This document shows, in pieces, positions 40,305 through 43,615 of a stretch of 43,615 nucleotides of DNA. How positions within the stretch are numbered: the stretch's first letter is position 1; each line of letters begins with the position of its first letter. Source of the DNA: Hyphomonadaceae bacterium (GTDB lineage Bacteria; Pseudomonadota; Alphaproteobacteria; Caulobacterales; Aquidulcibacteraceae); the NCBI GenBank assembly GCA_016791365.1, contig JAEUMT010000031.1, positions 1-43,615 on the forward strand. The letters run 5' to 3'. The notes under the pieces were generated by a model that did no database searches, was not told the origin of the DNA, and worked only from the letters and a program-made list of their open reading frames with translations. A program made the translations under genes and the position numbers.

Positions 40305-40747
40305 CGCGTATAGACGTTGACCGCGTAGCGACAGCGCGGCGCGTCGCAGTCGATCATGCCGACTTCAATCGTGTGCTGACCGAACATCTCGGCGCGCAGA
40401 TCGACAACAGGATGATCGTTGCCGCGCACGTCTTGCGCGACAATCTCGCCACGGGGGTTCAGCACGCGCAGATCGAGGTCGCCGCAGGTGCGGTCGCATA
40501 CGCCGACGATACGGATTTCCTGTCCGACCCTAAGCGTCAACGGAAGCTGCGCGGCGCGCGCGCTCGCTAGCGAACCCGCAAGCGGGCCGACCGCATGGGC
40601 AAAACCGCGCTCGGCGTTGTCGGGCTCCTGGTTGTCCAATTGCTGGGTAAGGTAGTCGCGCAGGTCCGGCTGGGCCGACGCGGACGGACCCGCGATCAGC
40701 GTGAGGGCGATCAGTGCCGCCGCCGCTTTTTGAACCCAAAAACCCAT
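40301..40747 (-). CDS. Secreted Cys-rich domain protein (same domain as the TIR C-terminus)
   Basis: A 148-residue protein with a Sec signal ending near A-S-A at residue 25. The mature part is mostly one domain (about 65-148) with Cys84, 88, 134 and 139 in VGVCDRTCGDLDLRVLNPRG and APRCRYAVNVYTR. This aligns with residues 279-347 of the TIR membrane protein, including all four cysteines and the spacing CDR-x-C-x-DLD. The pattern resembles bacterial pre-peptidase C-terminal (PPC)-type beta domains, but the link is inferred. The gene is convergent with prmA (overlapping stops) and divergent from the aminopeptidase gene. Function unknown. Confidence 0.75.
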   Translation of the reverse strand: MGFWVQKAAAALIALTLIAGPSASAQPDLRDYLTQQLDNQEPDNAERGFAHAVGPLAGSLASARAAQLPLTLRVGQEIRIVGVCDRTCGDLDLRVLNPRGEIVAQDVRGNDHPVVDLRAEMFGQHTIEVGMIDCDAPRCRYAVNVYTR

Positions 40748-40862
40748 GTTTCTCCGCGCCTGGGCCGGTTTTACGACCGCCGCCCCTTAAACCTCATAGC
40801 GCAAAGGCTTAGTCTCCCGGCTCTGAACCTGCCCTGAACCAGGGCCTCAAAGGACGCAAGAC

Positions 40863-42674
40863 GTGTTCCAGACCTACGACGATCCGGGCGGCCCCAGTCT
40901 TGGCCGTAAGCACCTGCCCCGCTTGAGAAAAGCGCTAAAGGCCGCCGGCCTGGACGGCTTCATCGTGCCTCACGAGGACGAATGGCAGAACGAATATGTG
41001 CCGCCGGCCTATGACCGCTTGGCCTGGACCACCGGATTTACAGGCTCCGCCGGCGCGGCCGTGGTGATGGCTGACGAAGCGGCCGTTTTTACGGACGGAC
41101 GTTACACGCTGCAGGTCCGGGCCCAGGTCGATGGCGATCTTTTTGCCTATCGCGATCTGGTGGACGGCGGCGTGCCCTTATTTCTCCGAGAGCGCGCCAA
41201 GCCGGGTCAGCGCATCGGCTATGACCCGAAATTGCACAGCCCCGACAACCTGGACCGCCTGCGCAGCGCAGCTGACGCGGCGAGCGTGACGCTCGTGCCG
41301 CTGGACCGCAATCCGATCGACGAAATCTGGGAAGACCGGCCGCCGATTCCGATGGCGAAGGTGGTGCCGCAACAGGAGACCTACACAGGCGAGAACGCTT
41401 CTTCGAAGCGGCATCGCCTGGGTGACGGACTTGGGCTCGATGGCGCGGACGCGGTGGTAATCACCTCGCCTGCTTCGATCGCGTGGCTCTTCAACGTGCG
41501 CGGCGGCGACGTTGCGCGCACACCGCTGCCGCTCGGCGAAGCCGTGCTGCATAAAGATGGCACGGCGGATCTGTTTTTGGCGGACGAGAAAGTTTCAGCC
41601 GAGCTGCGCCAATGGCTCGGCAACGAGGTCGCGATCAAGCCGAGCGAAGAACTACAGCCCACGTTGCGTGCGCTCGGCGGCAAAAAGATCAAGCTCGACC
41701 CCTCGACAGCGAGCGCCTGGTATTTTGAAGAACTGAAAAAAGCCGGCGCCGAGATCCTGCGCGGCCAAGACCCGGTTGTGCTGCCGCGTGCGTGCAAGAA
41801 CGCCAAAGAGATCGAAGGCTCGCACAAGGCGCATCAACGCGATGGCGCGCCGGTTTCGCGCTTCCTGCACTGGCTGGCGACCGAAGGTCAGACCGGCAAG
41901 GTGCAAGAGATCGAGGCGTGCCAAAAGCTGGAGCAATTCCGTGCTGACACCGGCGCGCTGAAGGACCTCTCCTTCGACTCCATTTCGGGCGCAGGGCCCA
42001 ACGGCGCGATCGTCCACTATCGGGTGACCAAGAAGACCAACCGCAAGCTCGCGCGCGGATCGCTCTTCCTGATCGACAGCGGCGGGCAATATCTCGACGG
42101 CACGACGGACATCACCCGCACGGTCGCAATTGGCCGCGCGTCGAAAGAGATGAAGGACCGCTTCACGCGCGTTCTCAAAGGCCACATCGCCCTCTCACGC
42201 GTACGGTTTCCGAAAGGCACGACCGGCCACCAGCTTGATGCGCTGGCCCGGATGAGCTTGTGGGAAGCCGGCCTCGACTATGATCACGGCACCGGTCACG
42301 GCGTCGGCGTTTATCTCGGTGTGCACGAAGGTCCGCATCGGATCGCCAAGTTCGTGAACACGCAGCCGCTGGAGCCAGGCATGATCGTCTCCAACGAGCC
42401 CGGCTATTACAAAACCGGCGCGTACGGCATTCGCATCGAGAACCTGCAAGTCGTCACGCCGGCAGCTGATGTCGAAGGCGGCGAACGACCAATGCTCGGC
42501 TTCGAAACGCTGACCCTGGCGCCAATCGCGCGCGATCTCATCGTGAAATCTCTGCTTACGAAGGAAGAGATCGGCTGGGTCAACGGCTACCATGCGCGCG
42601 TGTGGGAAAAGATCGGCCCACAACTCGATGGTGACGCCAAGACATGGCTGGAAGGCGCGACGAAGCCGCTCTAG
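40863..42674 (+). CDS. pepP: M24-family aminopeptidase P (Xaa-Pro aminopeptidase)
   Basis: Removes an N-terminal residue next to proline. The 603-residue protein has two creatinase-type N-terminal domains (residues 1-300, FIVPHEDEWQNEYVPPAYDR and VVFTDGRYTLQV) and the M24 pita-bread catalytic domain. The metal ligands lie in LIDSGGQYLDGTTDITRTV (two Asp), GTGHGVGVYLGVHEGPH (His), VSNEPGYY (Glu) and GIRIENL (Glu). The length is that of the large APP1-type aminopeptidase P. The start is the GTG at 40863, with AAGGA about six bases upstream; no ATG fits better. A hairpin then lies before the next gene. Confidence 0.93.
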   Translation: MFQTYDDPGGPSLGRKHLPRLRKALKAAGLDGFIVPHEDEWQNEYVPPAYDRLAWTTGFTGSAGAAVVMADEAAVFTDGRYTLQVRAQVDGDLFAYRDLVDGGVPLFLRERAKPGQRIGYDPKLHSPDNLDRLRSAADAASVTLVPLDRNPIDEIWEDRPPIPMAKVVPQQETYTGENASSKRHRLGDGLGLDGADAVVITSPASIAWLFNVRGGDVARTPLPLGEAVLHKDGTADLFLADEKVSAELRQWLGNEVAIKPSEELQPTLRALGGKKIKLDPSTASAWYFEELKKAGAEILRGQDPVVLPRACKNAKEIEGSHKAHQRDGAPVSRFLHWLATEGQTGKVQEIEACQKLEQFRADTGALKDLSFDSISGAGPNGAIVHYRVTKKTNRKLARGSLFLIDSGGQYLDGTTDITRTVAIGRASKEMKDRFTRVLKGHIALSRVRFPKGTTGHQLDALARMSLWEAGLDYDHGTGHGVGVYLGVHEGPHRIAKFVNTQPLEPGMIVSNEPGYYKTGAYGIRIENLQVVTPAADVEGGERPMLGFETLTLAPIARDLIVKSLLTKEEIGWVNGYHARVWEKIGPQLDGDAKTWLEGATKPL

Positions 42675-42701
42675 GCTTTCCCCTCTTTTGAGGGGCAAGC
42701 C
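42674..42701 (+). promoter_or_regulatory. Hairpin covering the ribosome site of the M20 gene
   Basis: Stem GGCTT plus CCCCT pairs with AGGGG plus AAGCC (42674-42684 with 42691-42701), broken by one mismatch, loop CTTTTG. The downstream arm contains the GAGGGG-type ribosome site of the gene that starts at 42702. It may be a terminator-like or translation-limiting hairpin. Confidence 0.45.
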
Positions 42702-43615
42702 ATGGACCGCGATGACATTCCGCAGATCGATCAAGTAGCACAGCCGACACGGCGCGGTTTGTGGGCGGGCGCCGCAGCGCTCGCGCCATTGCTTGCTGTC
42801 ACAGATGCGGACGCGGCGACGCCAAATCGTGGCGCGCTGCGCCGCATCGTCGATCAGCAGAAGGATGAGAACGTCGCGCTGCTGCAGGATTGGATTCGCA
42901 ATCCAACCATCGCGGCGGAAGGGCTGAACGTTCAAGAAGGCGCCGACTACATGGTGCGCCTCGCGCGCGAAGCCGGCTTCCAAACCGCGGAGATCGTTTC
43001 GACCGACGGATCGCCCGGCGTGTGGGCGACGCTCGATGTTGGCGCACCGAAAACGCTTGCCGTCTATTTCATGTACGATGTGAAGCAGTTCAATCCGGCC
43101 GAGTGGTCATCGCCGCCGCTGGAAGCGCGCCTGGTTGACAACGACCTGGGCCGCATTGTCGTTGGCCGCGGCGCGGTGAACCAGAAAGGGCCCGAGATTG
43201 CGTTTCTCGGCGCGCTGCGCGCCCTGCGCGCGGCCGGACGCCAGCCGCCGGTCAATGTGGTCTTGATTTGCGAAGGCGAAGAAGAGATCGGCAGCCCGCA
43301 CTTCCATCAGATTGCGCGGCACGCGAATGTCCTGCCACGCCTACAAAGCTCGCTTGGCGTTTTTATTCCGAGCGCGTGGCAAGACCCAACCACTGGCGGC
43401 GTCAGCGTTAATCTCGGCGCCAAGGGTGTGATCGAGTGCGAGCTGGTCGCCAGCGGTGAAAGCTGGGGTCGCGGCCCGACACGCGACATTCACTCCTCAA
43501 CCAAGGCGATGATCGACGCGCCGGTGTGGCGCCTCGTGCGCGCGCTCGACACGCTGACCACCGAAGATGGCAATACGCCAGCGATCGATGGCTGGTTCGA
43601 GAACGTGCGGCCGCT
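42702..43615 (+). CDS. Tat-exported M20-like peptidase with altered metal site, 3' partial
   Basis: An open frame from the ATG at 42702 to the window edge (304 residues seen); GAGGGG lies six bases upstream. The N-terminus has a twin-arginine signal (TRRGLWAGAAALAP, Arg17-Arg18) ending near ADA. The rest follows the M20 fold: DIIV.. replaced by YFMYDVKQF, then PPLEARLVDN, RGAVNQKGP, EGEEEIGS, as in carboxypeptidase G2-like enzymes. The usual metal His of GHxD is Met124, and the D-[DN]-K-G Asp pair is N160-Q161; the Glu pair E194/E195 is kept. It may be a subfamily with a different metal site or a binding protein. Confidence 0.75.
   Translation, partial: MDRDDIPQIDQVAQPTRRGLWAGAAALAPLLAVTDADAATPNRGALRRIVDQQKDENVALLQDWIRNPTIAAEGLNVQEGADYMVRLAREAGFQTAEIVSTDGSPGVWATLDVGAPKTLAVYFMYDVKQFNPAEWSSPPLEARLVDNDLGRIVVGRGAVNQKGPEIAFLGALRALRAAGRQPPVNVVLICEGEEEIGSPHFHQIARHANVLPRLQSSLGVFIPSAWQDPTTGGVSVNLGAKGVIECELVASGESWGRGPTRDIHSSTKAMIDAPVWRLVRALDTLTTEDGNTPAIDGWFENVRP

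Overview
The window is a gene-dense, GC-rich stretch of an alphaproteobacterial chromosome, most likely from the Caulobacterales (Hyphomonadaceae/Caulobacteraceae side). The best evidence is a circularly permuted, two-piece tmRNA gene at about 23941-24314. It has a Caulobacter-like tag (ANDNHAEEFALAA) and lies next to an alpha-type sspB. The hflK-hflC-degP operon, the DUF4169/ribbon-helix-helix pair near fumC, and the GC-rich palindromic repeats fit the same group. I see no rRNA, tRNA, CRISPR array, transposase or integrase.

Region by region. 1-4723: a TPR protein (cut by the left edge) coupled to a one-heme cytochrome c; miaA; then serB, a lipoprotein and a HAD phosphatase on the plus strand. 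4720-8222: membrane quality control, hflK-hflC-degP. 8340-14250: an Mrp-type P-loop ATPase, a cytochrome P450, a membrane M48 protease with a TerB-like tail, and a cysteine synthase fused to a glutaredoxin. 14247-19493: pyruvate kinase with a coupled unknown gene, a GST, an SMP-30 family protein, folA and a spermidine-synthase-like methyltransferase-fold gene. 19638-23876: two small envelope genes, thyA, a DUF2459 protein overlapping aqpZ, and a DUF6891-like gene. 23941-25464: ssrA, sspB and a zinc-ribbon protein. 25472-28333: a divergent membrane-lipid locus, with a variant CDP-alcohol phosphatidyltransferase and a membrane protein on one side and a CdsA-like enzyme and a PlsC-like acyltransferase on the other. 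28506-32523: a dNMP-kinase-like protein and RusA, fumC, an ABC-type ATPase, DUF4169 and a ribbon-helix-helix protein. 32520-35341: four co-directional minus-strand genes, two of them TIR-domain membrane proteins, plus a previously uncalled 59-residue membrane protein and a lipoprotein. 35438-43615: UvrD-type helicase, a small envelope protein, a SIMPL protein, prmA, a secreted Cys-rich protein, aminopeptidase P and the start of a Tat-exported M20-like protein cut by the right edge.

Three things stand out. First, the tandem TIR proteins: one carries a transmembrane helix and a C-terminal domain that recurs as a free secreted protein 7 kb away, which suggests an envelope-sensing TIR system. Second, palindromic repeats of several families fill most gene junctions. 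Two have inserted in frame inside coding genes (prmA and a membrane protein), one supplies a stop codon, and one forms a 175-bp nested element exactly between two converging stop codons. Third, the tmRNA gene and the adaptor that recognises its tag are immediate neighbours.

Start codons were moved inward from the longest open frame where a Shine-Dalgarno sequence or family length supported it; each such choice is stated. All functions are read from sequence motifs and memory of families, without any database search.
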